A stretch of 12,842 nt of DNA from JAHFLQ01 sp964432465 (GTDB lineage Bacteria; Patescibacteriota; Minisyncoccia; UBA6257; WO2-44-18): positions 1-12,842 of the forward strand of contig CAYSNI010000061.1 in assembly GCA_964432465.1 (NCBI GenBank), written 5' to 3'. Positions 5,579 through 11,939 of this stretch are shown one piece after another. The first letter of the stretch is position 1. Each line of letters begins with the position of its first letter. Both the position numbers and the translations under genes were made by a program. Below the pieces are notes generated by a model that was given only the letters and a program-made list of their open reading frames with translations, did not search any database and had not been told where the DNA came from.

Positions 5579-6085
5579 TCAGACGCCTAGCCAGGGCTTG
5601 AGCCAGCTTGCCCAAAGGAACTCAAGGTCCTCAAGAGGATTCTTGCCGGGGAACGCGAGCGTGAAAATCCGCTTTCGGTCCTTCTCGTGGGCGACCGTCA
5701 TCATCCATTTCTCACTGTGCGGTTTGAGAAAAATCGTCGTCAGCTTCAACGCGGCCGCATAGCCAACCTCGCCCTGAGTGTTACTTCCGACGTACCCGGT
5801 TTCCTTGTTATGACGCCCCTTACTCAGAGGATTGAAAATCAGACATACGCCGCCCATATTCTTTACGAGCTCAAGGTTGTTGAAGTGAGCCCAGACCAGG
5901 CCGGGAACCTTGTCCCGGTACGATTCAGATTCGAGCCGCTTCTCTTCGTCCTTTCTGATCTGGTCAGTGCGATGCCGCTTAAAATCAGGAGCGAAAATCA
6001 AGACACCGTTCTTTTCCAAGAACGACGTCAACGTTTCCAGCTCTTCCTTGAATCGCTGACTGCAACAGATAACCAGTGGACGCAT
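5579..6085 (-). CDS. Nucleoside 2-deoxyribosyltransferase-like protein
   Basis: A protein of 168 residues from the ATG at 6085, chosen because AGGAG lies five bases upstream; a longer in-frame frame to 6115 lacks this support. The fold pattern is Rossmann-like: a first strand MRPLVICCSQRFKEELETL, a helix, then VLIFAPDF, later 'GGVCLIFN' (78-85) and the motif GYVGSNTQGEVGYAAALK (97-114), followed by a strand TTIFL. 'G..G.nT..E.gyA..l.k' with a conserved Glu (here Glu106) is the hallmark of the nucleoside 2-deoxyribosyltransferase/related superfamily, which cleaves or transfers N-glycosidic bonds of nucleosides or nucleotides. Whether this member is a transferase, a hydrolase or a sensor cannot be read from sequence. 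It lies next to tmk and near a Nudix gene, consistent with nucleotide salvage or clean-up, but terminators separate the transcripts. Confidence 0.6.
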   Translation of the reverse strand: MRPLVICCSQRFKEELETLTSFLEKNGVLIFAPDFKRHRTDQIRKDEEKRLESESYRDKVPGLVWAHFNNLELVKNMGGVCLIFNPLSKGRHNKETGYVGSNTQGEVGYAAALKLTTIFLKPHSEKWMMTVAHEKDRKRIFTLAFPGKNPLEDLEFLWASWLKPWLGV

Positions 6086-6121
6086 ACTAACTCCTAAAAT
6101 GAACTCCACCACCAATGTAAA

Positions 6122-6150
6122 TAAAAAACTCCGCTATTGCAATAGCGGAG
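6122..6150 (-). terminator. Intrinsic terminator of tmk, overlapping its stop codon
   Basis: CTCCGCTATTG (6129-6139) and CAATAGCGGAG (6140-6150) form a perfect 22-bp palindrome. In RNA it gives an 8-bp or longer stem followed by six U on the minus strand. The tmk stop TAG (6134-6136) is inside the second arm. Confidence 0.93.
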
Positions 6151-6793
6151 CGACAACTTCATAGACTTTTTCAGCAATGATTTCCGGGGCGATAATACCC
6201 TTACCGCGAGCGCATTTGATTACCAGATGGTCATCCGGACGCTGATCAGCCAACCAGAGGTAAGAATCAGCAGCTCGCTTAAGATGCTCGACGTTGGCTT
6301 CGTGCCCGTCCTTGGCTTTTCCTCTTCCTTCCATCAGATCCAGCGTTACTTCAACTGGGACGTAAAGCACGACAACCAGATCCGGACGAGGCACCTTAAG
6401 AACTTCATATTCAAGATTGTACAGCCACATCAGGAATGCCTGGCGATCCATCGGATCAGCAATCTTGCCACCCTGATGTCCGGCATTGGAGTCCACATAC
6501 CGGTCGAGAACTACATCCTCTCCCGATTCCAGAGCTTCACGAATCTTTTGCCCGGCATCAAAGCGATCCATCGCGTAGAAAACAGAGGCGACTTTCGGAT
6601 CCACCCGGTCCGGCTCACCGTACTTTCCGCTCAGGTAATTCTCCACCATCCCCGCGGACTTTTCCCCGTACTGAGGAAACGATAGCGTGTTAATTTTTCG
6701 TCCTTCCTTTCGAAGACGGCTCACTAACAAATCCGCCTGCGTCTTCTTGCCACTGCCATCTGTTCCTTCAATAACGATCAACTTACCTTTCAT
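6134..6793 (-). CDS. tmk: Thymidylate kinase (dTMP kinase)
   Basis: This enzyme phosphorylates dTMP to dTDP, an essential step of dTTP synthesis. The 219-residue product opens with KLIVIEGTDGSGKKTQADLL. The P-loop (10-18) has Lys where the Walker A Ser/Thr usually follows GK, with Thr18 kept. Further features are FPQYGEKSAGMVENYL (39-54), the substrate-site motif VLDRYVDSNAGHQGGK (95-110, DR at 97-98), PDLVVVLYVPVEV (137-149) and a lid-like Gly/Lys-rich segment GRGKAKDGHE (156-165). An AAGGAG lies 11 nt before the ATG; between them is a tiny overlapping frame (ATG AGA ACA TGA), whose TGA overlaps the tmk ATG as ATGA. The stop codon is inside the terminator hairpin. Upstream lies the terminator of the Nudix gene, so tmk should have its own promoter, but none is clear (TATAAG at 6840-6845 is the best -10 on the minus strand). 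Confidence 0.93.
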   Translation of the reverse strand: MKGKLIVIEGTDGSGKKTQADLLVSRLRKEGRKINTLSFPQYGEKSAGMVENYLSGKYGEPDRVDPKVASVFYAMDRFDAGQKIREALESGEDVVLDRYVDSNAGHQGGKIADPMDRQAFLMWLYNLEYEVLKVPRPDLVVVLYVPVEVTLDLMEGRGKAKDGHEANVEHLKRAADSYLWLADQRPDDHLVIKCARGKGIIAPEIIAEKVYEVVAPLLQ

Positions 6794-6851
6794 GTTCTCA
6801 TTATCTCCTTTCCAAGTGCTGGGATAAAGGTATCAAACTTATACCCAAATT

Positions 6852-6879
6852 AAAAGGCACTATCCTTAGAGATAGTGCC
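6852..6879 (-). terminator. Intrinsic terminator of the Nudix gene, operator-like stem
   Basis: GGCACTATC (6856-6864) and GATAGTGCC (6871-6879) form a 9-bp stem with a 6-nt loop, followed on the minus strand by TTTTAATTT. The inner 20 bp (6858-6877) match the operator palindrome at 951-970 in 16 of 20 positions, with GAGATAGTG and CACTATC exact. It may therefore double as a weak regulator site upstream of tmk. Confidence 0.75.
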
Positions 6880-6890
6880 GTAAAATTATT

Positions 6891-7490
6891 TTACTTCTGG
6901 ACCGGTGCTCCCTGAAACTCCCAGTCAAAGAATCCTGCAGCCCGAAGGAGGTAATACCAGACCGGCTCCATGCCCGGATTACGTTCCCATTCTGCGTACC
7001 GCATCTTTTCTTCTTCAGTGGCGGGACCAATCTTCGGATGACCGAAAATTCTAAGAGTGATCTCGCCAACCTCAAACCACTGAAGCCCGAGCCGAGAGAT
7101 CATGAACTCGGTCCGTATAGCATAATGCCGCCAAGTGGCCTCATCGGCCCAGAACGCCCTCTTCGCGTCATCCCCCGCTTTCACGTTTAGATGAGGCAGA
7201 TCGCTGGCCTTAGCGAAATATGCTCGCCACACATGGAAAGAGCCGCCTTCGCGTTTGCAGGGATTGCTTAGTGTGACCTTGGCGACCTGAAAGAGTTGGC
7301 TGATTGGTATCTCCAACCCAACCTCTTCGCGCACTTCGGTGACCGCCATCTCTGGATATTCACCACCATCCAGATGCCCGGCGGGAAATGCCTTGCATCG
7401 AGGATAATTACCCCGATCAATCATTAGCAAGCGTCGCTGATCGTCCATGATGACCACGCCCACGCTCTTATTATCGCAAGTTTTTGCCAT
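6891..7490 (-). CDS. Nudix hydrolase
   Basis: A 199-residue protein of the Nudix superfamily, which hydrolyses nucleoside diphosphates linked to another group. The N-terminal half holds the fold: SVGVVIMDDQRRLLMIDRG (9-27), then PAGHLDGGEYPEMAVTEVRE (36-55) and EVGLEI. Compared with the standard box GX5EX7REUXEEXGU, the X7 spacer has six residues and the Arg of RE is Thr (TEVREEVGL). The three metal-binding Glu of the E..EE pattern remain, so activity is plausible. The last 75 or so residues (FGHPKIGPATEEEKMRYAEW onward) form an extension I do not recognise. GGAGG lies 7-8 nt before the ATG. It starts 25 bp after the small gene at 7516-7791 and is probably co-transcribed with it; a terminator follows. 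The substrate is unknown. Confidence 0.88.
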   Translation of the reverse strand: MAKTCDNKSVGVVIMDDQRRLLMIDRGNYPRCKAFPAGHLDGGEYPEMAVTEVREEVGLEIPISQLFQVAKVTLSNPCKREGGSFHVWRAYFAKASDLPHLNVKAGDDAKRAFWADEATWRHYAIRTEFMISRLGLQWFEVGEITLRIFGHPKIGPATEEEKMRYAEWERNPGMEPVWYYLLRAAGFFDWEFQGAPVQK

Positions 7491-7515
7491 GACAACCCCT
7501 CCTTTCGTATACCGA

Positions 7516-7791
7516 TTACCAGCGAATTACAATTTTTCTGACTCTAGAGCGGCTTATTCTGACCACTCTAGGCTTGAAGCCACGACTTTTACAATATCGA
7601 AAAATGGTGCCTGAAAATCCTGACAGGGACGGCCACAAGCCGAGAAATCTGGGCGAATACTCATGACTGGGAATAGGCATCGCCTCAATGCTCCGAATCC
7701 CTTTTCTTTTCGCGTCCTTAATTCGCTGAGCTAAATTTTCAACAAAAGTGCAGAAGCTAAAATCACGCCAACCGCTCAAGATACTGTCCAT
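7516..7791 (-). CDS. Small basic hypothetical protein
   Basis: A protein of 91 residues beginning MDSILSGWRDFSFCTFVENL and ending in a strongly basic tail (PRVVRISRSRVRKIVIRW). No known motif is recognised. A purine-rich AAGGAGAAGGAGGAGG stretch precedes the ATG at 7791 with suitable spacing, which supports translation, as does the 25-bp gap to the Nudix gene behind it. The leader holds a 7-bp hairpin (CTTTGAA 7829-7835 with TTCAAAG 7815-7821), and GGAG/CTCC pairing could fold over the ribosome-binding site. The mid-protein stretch EAMPIPSHEYSPRFLGLWPS looks like ordered protein rather than random coding. Confidence 0.6.
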   Translation of the reverse strand: MDSILSGWRDFSFCTFVENLAQRIKDAKRKGIRSIEAMPIPSHEYSPRFLGLWPSLSGFSGTIFRYCKSRGFKPRVVRISRSRVRKIVIRW

Positions 7792-7854
7792 CCAGGAGCC
7801 TCCTCCTTCTCCTTTTCAAAGATCACAACTTTGAATATTTAAACACATCTTCAT

Positions 7855-7890
7855 AAAAAATGCAAACATCCTCTATAAAAGAGGATGTTT
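7855..7890 (-). terminator. Intrinsic terminator of the small membrane protein pair
   Basis: AAACATCCTC (7864-7873) and GAGGATGTTT (7881-7890) form a 10-bp stem with a 7-nt loop. On the minus strand it is followed by GCA and six T. It begins 6 bp after the stop of the gene at 7897-8055. Confidence 0.8.
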
Positions 7891-7896
7891 TATAAA

Positions 7897-8055
7897 TTAG
7901 TTAGACTTTTCCTCACAACGGGAAAGCCAAAGCCAAAGCCAAAAGAACAGAATAAAGGCCGGCAAAATATACCAAGGATTACTGTGCAAGAAAAAATAGC
8001 CACTGACTAAACCAAAAACCATGCCATTCAAAAACCGTAGCAACGACCACTTCAT
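7897..8055 (-). CDS. Small membrane protein B of a tandem pair
   Basis: A 52-residue frame beginning MKWSLLRFLNGMVFGLVSGY and ending SRCEEKSN. A near-perfect Shine-Dalgarno (AGGAGG, 5 nt before the ATG) overlaps the TAG of the gene upstream, so translation is coupled. Two hydrophobic segments (about 5-23 and 28-45) are separated by a short HSNPW turn, and the second is unusual in having alternating Trp-Leu (FFWLWLWLS). It is probably a two-helix inner membrane protein. The function is unknown and the family is not recognised. Confidence 0.7.
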   Translation of the reverse strand: MKWSLLRFLNGMVFGLVSGYFFLHSNPWYILPAFILFFWLWLWLSRCEEKSN

Positions 8056-8064
8056 ACAATCCTC

Positions 8065-8238
8065 CTATCGATCATAAAACTTCTTCCACTCCAGACGGCA
8101 AAGAATCACGAAGACACCGACGCCGCCAATAATCATCATTACTCCGGCTACCGCATATCCAGAATTAAAAAATCGTATAGCCGCCATAGTAGAAAGTACT
8201 ACCGTCAAAAGTCTAAATACCTGCAGACCGATGCGCAT
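8065..8238 (-). CDS. Small membrane protein A of a tandem pair
   Basis: A 57-residue frame beginning MRIGLQVFRLLTVVLSTMAA and ending CRLEWKKFYDR. GGAG lies 7 nt before the ATG. It has two hydrophobic segments (about 6-22 and 28-47, the latter YAVAGVMMIIGGVGVFVIL) and a basic C-terminus, so a two-helix membrane protein is likely. It is followed after 9 bp by the second small membrane gene, and both end at the terminator at 7855-7890. The two proteins are similar in size and layout but not clearly in sequence. Confidence 0.7.
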   Translation of the reverse strand: MRIGLQVFRLLTVVLSTMAAIRFFNSGYAVAGVMMIIGGVGVFVILCRLEWKKFYDR

Positions 8239-8265
8239 CCGGACTCTCCTTTAAGAACCAGCATG

Positions 8266-8294
8266 AGAATAACACAAAAATAAAAACCCGCCAA
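8266..8294 (-). promoter_or_regulatory. Possible promoter of the small membrane protein pair
   Basis: On the minus strand a -35-like TTGGCG (8289-8294) lies 17 bp from TATTCT (8266-8271), which is preceded by TG one base upstream. The -35 falls inside the terminator stem of the previous gene. The match is moderate. Confidence 0.35.
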
Positions 8295-8303
8295 ACTGGC
8301 GGG
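8282..8303 (-). terminator. Intrinsic terminator of the 79-aa gene
   Basis: CCCGCCA (8287-8293) and TGGCGGG (8297-8303) form a 7-bp GC-rich stem with a 3-nt loop. On the minus strand it is followed by TTTTTATTTTT. Confidence 0.92.
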
Positions 8304-8323
8304 GCTAATTGTTAGTGAGACCC

Positions 8324-8563
8324 TCAGCACTTTTTCTTGCTCGGCTCAGAACCGCCATACCCAACCGTGACCGGAACTCCTTCAATTCTATCAGCAAGCA
8401 ACGCTCTGAGAAACTGCCTAGACTCGATATCCACAGTGGTCAGGGAAATTCCGAAGCCGCCATCAACGACATACACGCTCACGACACCGGGAAGACTTCT
8501 AAAGACGGCCTCATATTTGTTCGCAACTTCCTGAACTTTCTTCAGTTCCTCTTCCGTACTCAT
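8324..8563 (-). CDS. Small alpha/beta hypothetical protein
   Basis: A 79-residue protein beginning MSTEEELKKVQEVANKYEAV. The ribosome-binding site GGAGGTGAT is almost the full anti-16S complement, 3-4 nt before the ATG. An N-terminal helix is followed by LPGVVSVYVVDGGFGISLTT, a helix (ESRQFLRALLADRI) and EGVPVTVGYGG. This layout recalls the small 'LPGV.gv.v...i.v.......eG.PV.v' alpha/beta domain found in various uncharacterised bacterial proteins; that comparison is from memory and gives no function. It ends in SKKKC. It has its own promoter and terminator, so it is an independent unit. Confidence 0.7.
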   Translation of the reverse strand: MSTEEELKKVQEVANKYEAVFRSLPGVVSVYVVDGGFGISLTTVDIESRQFLRALLADRIEGVPVTVGYGGSEPSKKKC

Positions 8564-8589
8564 GCGATCACCTCCAATGAACTAACGAG

Positions 8590-8598
8590 ATTATACCA
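8590..8598 (-). promoter_or_regulatory. Extended -10 promoter of the 79-aa gene
   Basis: The minus strand reads TGGTATAAT, a perfect extended -10. CTGGCA 18 bp upstream is a weak -35. The predicted start near 8583 leaves a 20-nt leader that contains the strong Shine-Dalgarno. Confidence 0.65.
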
Positions 8599-8647
8599 GA
8601 ATAGCAAAAAATCTGCCAGCTATTGTCAGCACAACGCGAGGGCGAAG

Positions 8648-8672
8648 AAAAAACGGCCGCAGGAGCCGTTTT
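8648..8672 (-). terminator. Intrinsic terminator of secE-nusG-rplK
   Basis: AAAACGGC (8650-8657) and GCCGTTTT (8665-8672) form an 8-bp stem with a 7-nt loop. On the minus strand the stem runs into six T. It is 33 bp beyond the rplK stop, so rplK is the last gene of its operon. Confidence 0.85.
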
Positions 8673-8705
8673 ATTCTGTTTCCGAAAAATAGTTTGACCG
8701 AGCCC

Positions 8706-9134
8706 CTATTTTTCTATTACCTCAATGCCCATATTGCGGGCGCTGCCTTCGATGATTCGCATCGCGGCTTCAATTGAATTGGCATTAAGATCCACCATCT
8801 TTTTCTCGGCAATATCCCGGATATCCGCCTTCGTCACTTTTCCAACCTTAACCTTATTCGGCTCACCGGAACCCTTAGGAACACCAGCCGCTTTACGCAA
8901 AAGCGCGGAAGCTGGGGAGGTCTTTAATTTAAAATCAAAAGTACGATCCTCATAGATAGTGATTTCGGCAGGAATGATATCCCCCATTTTATCCTTAGTG
9001 GCTTCGTTAAATTTTTTGCAAAAATCAGCAATGTTAATACCGTGCTGGCCAAGCGCCGGACCGATCGGCGGCGCCGGATTGGCCTTACCGGCCTCTATCT
9101 GCAAAATTAATTTAGCTTTAATTGGCTTTGCCAT
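8706..9134 (-). CDS. rplK: 50S ribosomal protein L11
   Basis: L11 forms the GTPase-associated centre of the large subunit together with 23S rRNA. The 142-residue product is normal length. The N-terminal domain has KLILQIEAGKANPAPPIGPA then LGQHGINIADFCKKFN (proline 22-23 region conserved). The C-terminal RNA-binding domain has KTSPASALLRKAAGVPKGSG and ends AMRIIEGSARNMGIEV. It starts 18 bp after nusG, with no Shine-Dalgarno near the ATG (the nearest AAGG is 16 nt away). The usual partner gene rplA (L1) does not follow; a terminator does. Confidence 0.97.
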   Translation of the reverse strand: MAKPIKAKLILQIEAGKANPAPPIGPALGQHGINIADFCKKFNEATKDKMGDIIPAEITIYEDRTFDFKLKTSPASALLRKAAGVPKGSGEPNKVKVGKVTKADIRDIAEKKMVDLNANSIEAAMRIIEGSARNMGIEVIEK

Positions 9135-9152
9135 TGTGGGTAAGAATATACC

Positions 9153-9710
9153 TTATAATTTCTGAACTTGCAATGAGTCCAGTTCCACCGCGGTATCCCG
9201 ACCGAAAATAGCCACCAGTACTTTTATTTTTCCTTTTTCCTCGTCAATCTCGGAAACTTTAGCATCATAATCCTTAAAAGGACCGTCGGTAATCTTCACC
9301 ATCTCGCCTACTTTCAATTCTAGACGGAACTTGGTGCCGCCTTCATCCGGCTTCATTTTCGCCAAAAAATTATCAACCTCCGACTGAGAAAGTGGGGTCG
9401 GTTTCGTGGTATCCGGACCAACAAAGCCAGTCACCCGAGGCGTGTTACGAACGACATACCAGGTGTCCTCCGCCAGAAGCATATCCACCAAAACATAGCC
9501 GGGATACACTTTTTCCTCTACCTCGCGACGCTTACCATTCTTAATCTTAATCCGTTTTTCCTTCGGTACGACAACATTAAAAATCTTGTCTTGCATGGAC
9601 AAGGATTCGATACGCTGTTGTAAATAACGAGCAACCGCGTCTTCGTAGCCTGAATAGGTATGGATCGCGTACCAGTTACGAACTTTATTTGGCTCTACTT
9701 TATTTTCCAT
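9153..9710 (-). CDS. nusG: Transcription termination/antitermination factor NusG
   Basis: NusG binds RNA polymerase and links transcription to Rho or to the ribosome. The 185-residue product has the NGN domain at about 12-115 (NWYAIHTYSGYEDAVARYLQ, then EKVYPGYVLVDM, then VRNTPRVTGFVG) and a KOW domain at about 130-185 (VGEMVKITDGPFKDYDAKVS, FGRDTAVELDSLQVQKL). Length is normal. It is preceded by secE with a 21-bp gap and followed by rplK, the standard order. No Shine-Dalgarno is seen before the ATG (TTCCAAATTATTT). Confidence 0.97.
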   Translation of the reverse strand: MENKVEPNKVRNWYAIHTYSGYEDAVARYLQQRIESLSMQDKIFNVVVPKEKRIKIKNGKRREVEEKVYPGYVLVDMLLAEDTWYVVRNTPRVTGFVGPDTTKPTPLSQSEVDNFLAKMKPDEGGTKFRLELKVGEMVKITDGPFKDYDAKVSEIDEEKGKIKVLVAIFGRDTAVELDSLQVQKL

Positions 9711-9731
9711 AAATAATTTGGAATAAGATTA

Positions 9732-9920
9732 TTAAATACCAATAAACCGGCTCAAAAGATAGGTAAACGCGGTGTCTAAAACTCCCAGAATTAAGGCGAT
9801 AAACAGAGAGAAAACGATAACGATAGTAGTTAACCGCATTGCCTCAGGAAAGGTTGGCCAATTAACCCTCTTGAACTCCTGTCTCGATTCATCGAAAAAA
9901 GCTTTAATTCTAGTGATCAT
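9732..9920 (-). CDS. secE: Preprotein translocase subunit SecE
   Basis: SecE clamps SecY in the inner-membrane protein export channel. The 62-residue product is the short single-helix form found in most bacteria: an amphipathic cytoplasmic part FFDESRQEFKRVNWPTFPEA with the conserved 'E..kV.WPt..E' motif, then one transmembrane helix (about 32-56). It is first in the secE-nusG-rplK unit. The predicted transcription start lies only about 3 nt before the ATG, and there is no Shine-Dalgarno. Confidence 0.95.
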   Translation of the reverse strand: MITRIKAFFDESRQEFKRVNWPTFPEAMRLTTIVIVFSLFIALILGVLDTAFTYLLSRFIGI

Positions 9921-9929
9921 ATTGTGGAT

Positions 9930-9958
9930 ATTTTAACACAGCTCTAATTAGATGTCTA
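9930..9958 (-). promoter_or_regulatory. Promoter of secE-nusG-rplK inside the end of gyrB
   Basis: On the minus strand TAGACA (9953-9958, five of six to consensus) is 17 bp from TAAAAT (9930-9935), preceded by TG one base upstream. The -35 overlaps the last codons of gyrB. The predicted start near 9923 gives a leader of about 3 nt. Confidence 0.65.
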
Positions 9959-11927
9959 GGTTCTTCACGTATTGGGCGCGACTCTGAATAAACTGCTTGC
10001 GCGGCTCTACCGCCTCACCCAAAAGAATATCGAAAAGCCGGTCAGCCTCTTCAGCGTCTTCAACAACTACTTTCCGCAACGTGCGATTCGCCGGATTCAT
10101 CGTAGTTTCCCAGAGTTGCTCCGGATTCATTTCACCGAGACCTTTGTAGCGCTGTAAGTTAAGGCCTTCCTTGGGTAGATTTTCTTTTTCCTCCTCCCGG
10201 TAGATGTATTTCACATCCTTACCTCGCTGAACTCTATAAAGAGGCGGTTGAGCGATGTATAAGTGTCCATGACTGATAATTTGCGGGAAGTGACGATAAA
10301 AGAGCGTCAGCAAAAGCGTGCGAATGTGTGAACCATCCACGTCAGCATCGGTCATCAGCACGATCTTGTGATAACGAAGCTTTGAAAGATCGAAAGATTC
10401 AGCGATGGCTGTGCCCAATGCCACCACCAGGGCTTTGATTTCTTTATTAATCAACATCTTATCAATATGAGCTTTTTCCACATTCAAAATTTTGCCCTTC
10501 AGCGGCAGAATCGCCTGAGTGCGCCGATCCCGTCCCTGTTTAGCACTGCCTCCGGCGCTATCACCCTCGACAATAAATAACTCTGAATCTTCCGGATTAC
10601 GGGAACTGCAATCAGCTAACTTGCCGGGAAGCGTTAGTCCTTCCAGTACACCTTTACGCATGACGGTTTCCTTAGCGGCTTTAGCGGCTTTACGAGCCTT
10701 CGCGGCCAATAAACCACGCTCGATAATCCGACGGGCGTCGCTGGAATTTCTTTCCAAAAAGTCTTTAATCGTCTCGTTCAAGACAGTTTCCGTGGCGGTC
10801 CGAGCTTGTGGACTACCAAGGCGGGCCTTTGTCTGGCCTTCAAATTGTGGCTCACGAAGCTTCACGGAGATCACGGTGATTAATCCCTCGCGTACGTCGT
10901 CGCCAGTCAAGTTTTCGCCGTCTTTCTTAATATAATCATGTTCAATCGCGTAGTTATTCAGAGAACGCGTAAGCGCCGATCGAAATCCGGTCATGTGCAT
11001 CCCGCCGTCCGGAGTGTAGATATTATTAGCAAAACTCAGCTCCTGAGCTTCTGTCTCCTGCTTGTACATGAACGCTACTTCCACCTCCACCTCTTCCGCT
11101 GATTTTTGACAATAAAACGGCACCTCCTGAAGTGGTTTTTCGTTACGGCTTAAATATTTAATAAAAGAAAGGAGACCGCCATCAAAAAAGAATCCATGAT
11201 AAATCGGTTTTTTCTCATCTCGCGCATCTCCAATTTCAAGACGGACGCTTTTCGTAAGAAAAGCCTGTTGTCGCAAGTGATCAATAATACGCTTTAAATC
11301 AAACTCTGTGCCGGTCTTGAAAATCTCCGGATCCGGCTCAAATTCTATGCGAGTGCCGGTGCGGTTGGACTTGCCGATCTTACGAACCTTATATTGCGGT
11401 TTACCAATTTTGTATTCCTGTTCATAGATTCCCCCGTCACGATGCACCTCGGCGCGCATCCAGGTAGAAAGGGCGCAAACCACAGAAACACCGACGCCAT
11501 GCAAGCCGCCGGATACTTTATAAGAATCACCGCCGAACTTACCGCCGGCGTGGAGCGTAGTTAAAACTGTTTCCAGCGTGGACTTCTTGGACTGCGGATG
11601 AACCTCTACCGGAATACCGCGACCGTCGTCAGTCACCGCTACCCGATTATTTGGCAAAAGCTCGATACGAATGTTCTTCGCATAGCCGGCCATCGCTTCG
11701 TCAAAAGAGTTGTCCACAACCTCCCAAATTAAATGGTGCAAACCGGCGGTGTCGGTCGTACCGATATACATGCCCGGGCGCTTACGGACCGGATCCAAAC
11801 CCTCCAGCACGTAGATATCTTTGGCAGTATAAGAGGCTTTGGCGACTAAGCCTGCCGAAGCAGCAGCTTCTTTTTGAACTTTGGCGCTCGGCTGACCAGA
11901 GTTTTTCGAGGGATTTTCCTTAGCCAT
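9948..11927 (-). CDS. gyrB: DNA gyrase subunit B
   Basis: GyrB is the ATPase subunit of DNA gyrase, which introduces negative supercoils. The 659-residue product is typical of the short GyrB form. The GHKL ATPase domain begins LEGLDPVRKRPGMYIGTTD (41-59), then EVVDNSFDEAMAG, TDDGRGIPVE and GGLHGVGVSVVCAL. The transducer domain contains the QTKARLGSP region. The TOPRIM domain has EGDSAGGSAKQGRDRRTQAI, a Lys-Gly-Lys motif and DADVDGSHIRTLLL. The tail has QRYKGLGEMNPEQLWETTM, the GyrB rather than ParE signature. An Ala/Lys/Ser-rich N-terminal extension of about 33 residues precedes the conserved core. There is no Shine-Dalgarno, and a perfect extended -10 predicts a 6-nt leader. gyrA is not in the window. 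secE follows after 27 bp with its own promoter. Confidence 0.97.
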   Translation of the reverse strand: MAKENPSKNSGQPSAKVQKEAAASAGLVAKASYTAKDIYVLEGLDPVRKRPGMYIGTTDTAGLHHLIWEVVDNSFDEAMAGYAKNIRIELLPNNRVAVTDDGRGIPVEVHPQSKKSTLETVLTTLHAGGKFGGDSYKVSGGLHGVGVSVVCALSTWMRAEVHRDGGIYEQEYKIGKPQYKVRKIGKSNRTGTRIEFEPDPEIFKTGTEFDLKRIIDHLRQQAFLTKSVRLEIGDARDEKKPIYHGFFFDGGLLSFIKYLSRNEKPLQEVPFYCQKSAEEVEVEVAFMYKQETEAQELSFANNIYTPDGGMHMTGFRSALTRSLNNYAIEHDYIKKDGENLTGDDVREGLITVISVKLREPQFEGQTKARLGSPQARTATETVLNETIKDFLERNSSDARRIIERGLLAAKARKAAKAAKETVMRKGVLEGLTLPGKLADCSSRNPEDSELFIVEGDSAGGSAKQGRDRRTQAILPLKGKILNVEKAHIDKMLINKEIKALVVALGTAIAESFDLSKLRYHKIVLMTDADVDGSHIRTLLLTLFYRHFPQIISHGHLYIAQPPLYRVQRGKDVKYIYREEEKENLPKEGLNLQRYKGLGEMNPEQLWETTMNPANRTLRKVVVEDAEEADRLFDILLGEAVEPRKQFIQSRAQYVKNLDI

Positions 11928-11939
11928 TTTAGTCTATTT

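Noticed and set aside
5579..5581. UGA as a sense codon (Gly) as in Absconditabacteria/Gracilibacteria
   Set aside because: TGA ends several genes directly before or inside terminators (2426, 5579, 11976), and no conserved gene here has an internal TGA.
8309..8692. Plus-strand frame of 127 codons across 8309-8692
   Set aside because: It crosses two minus-strand terminators and the promoter of the 79-aa gene and has low-quality composition; the minus-strand gene explains the region.
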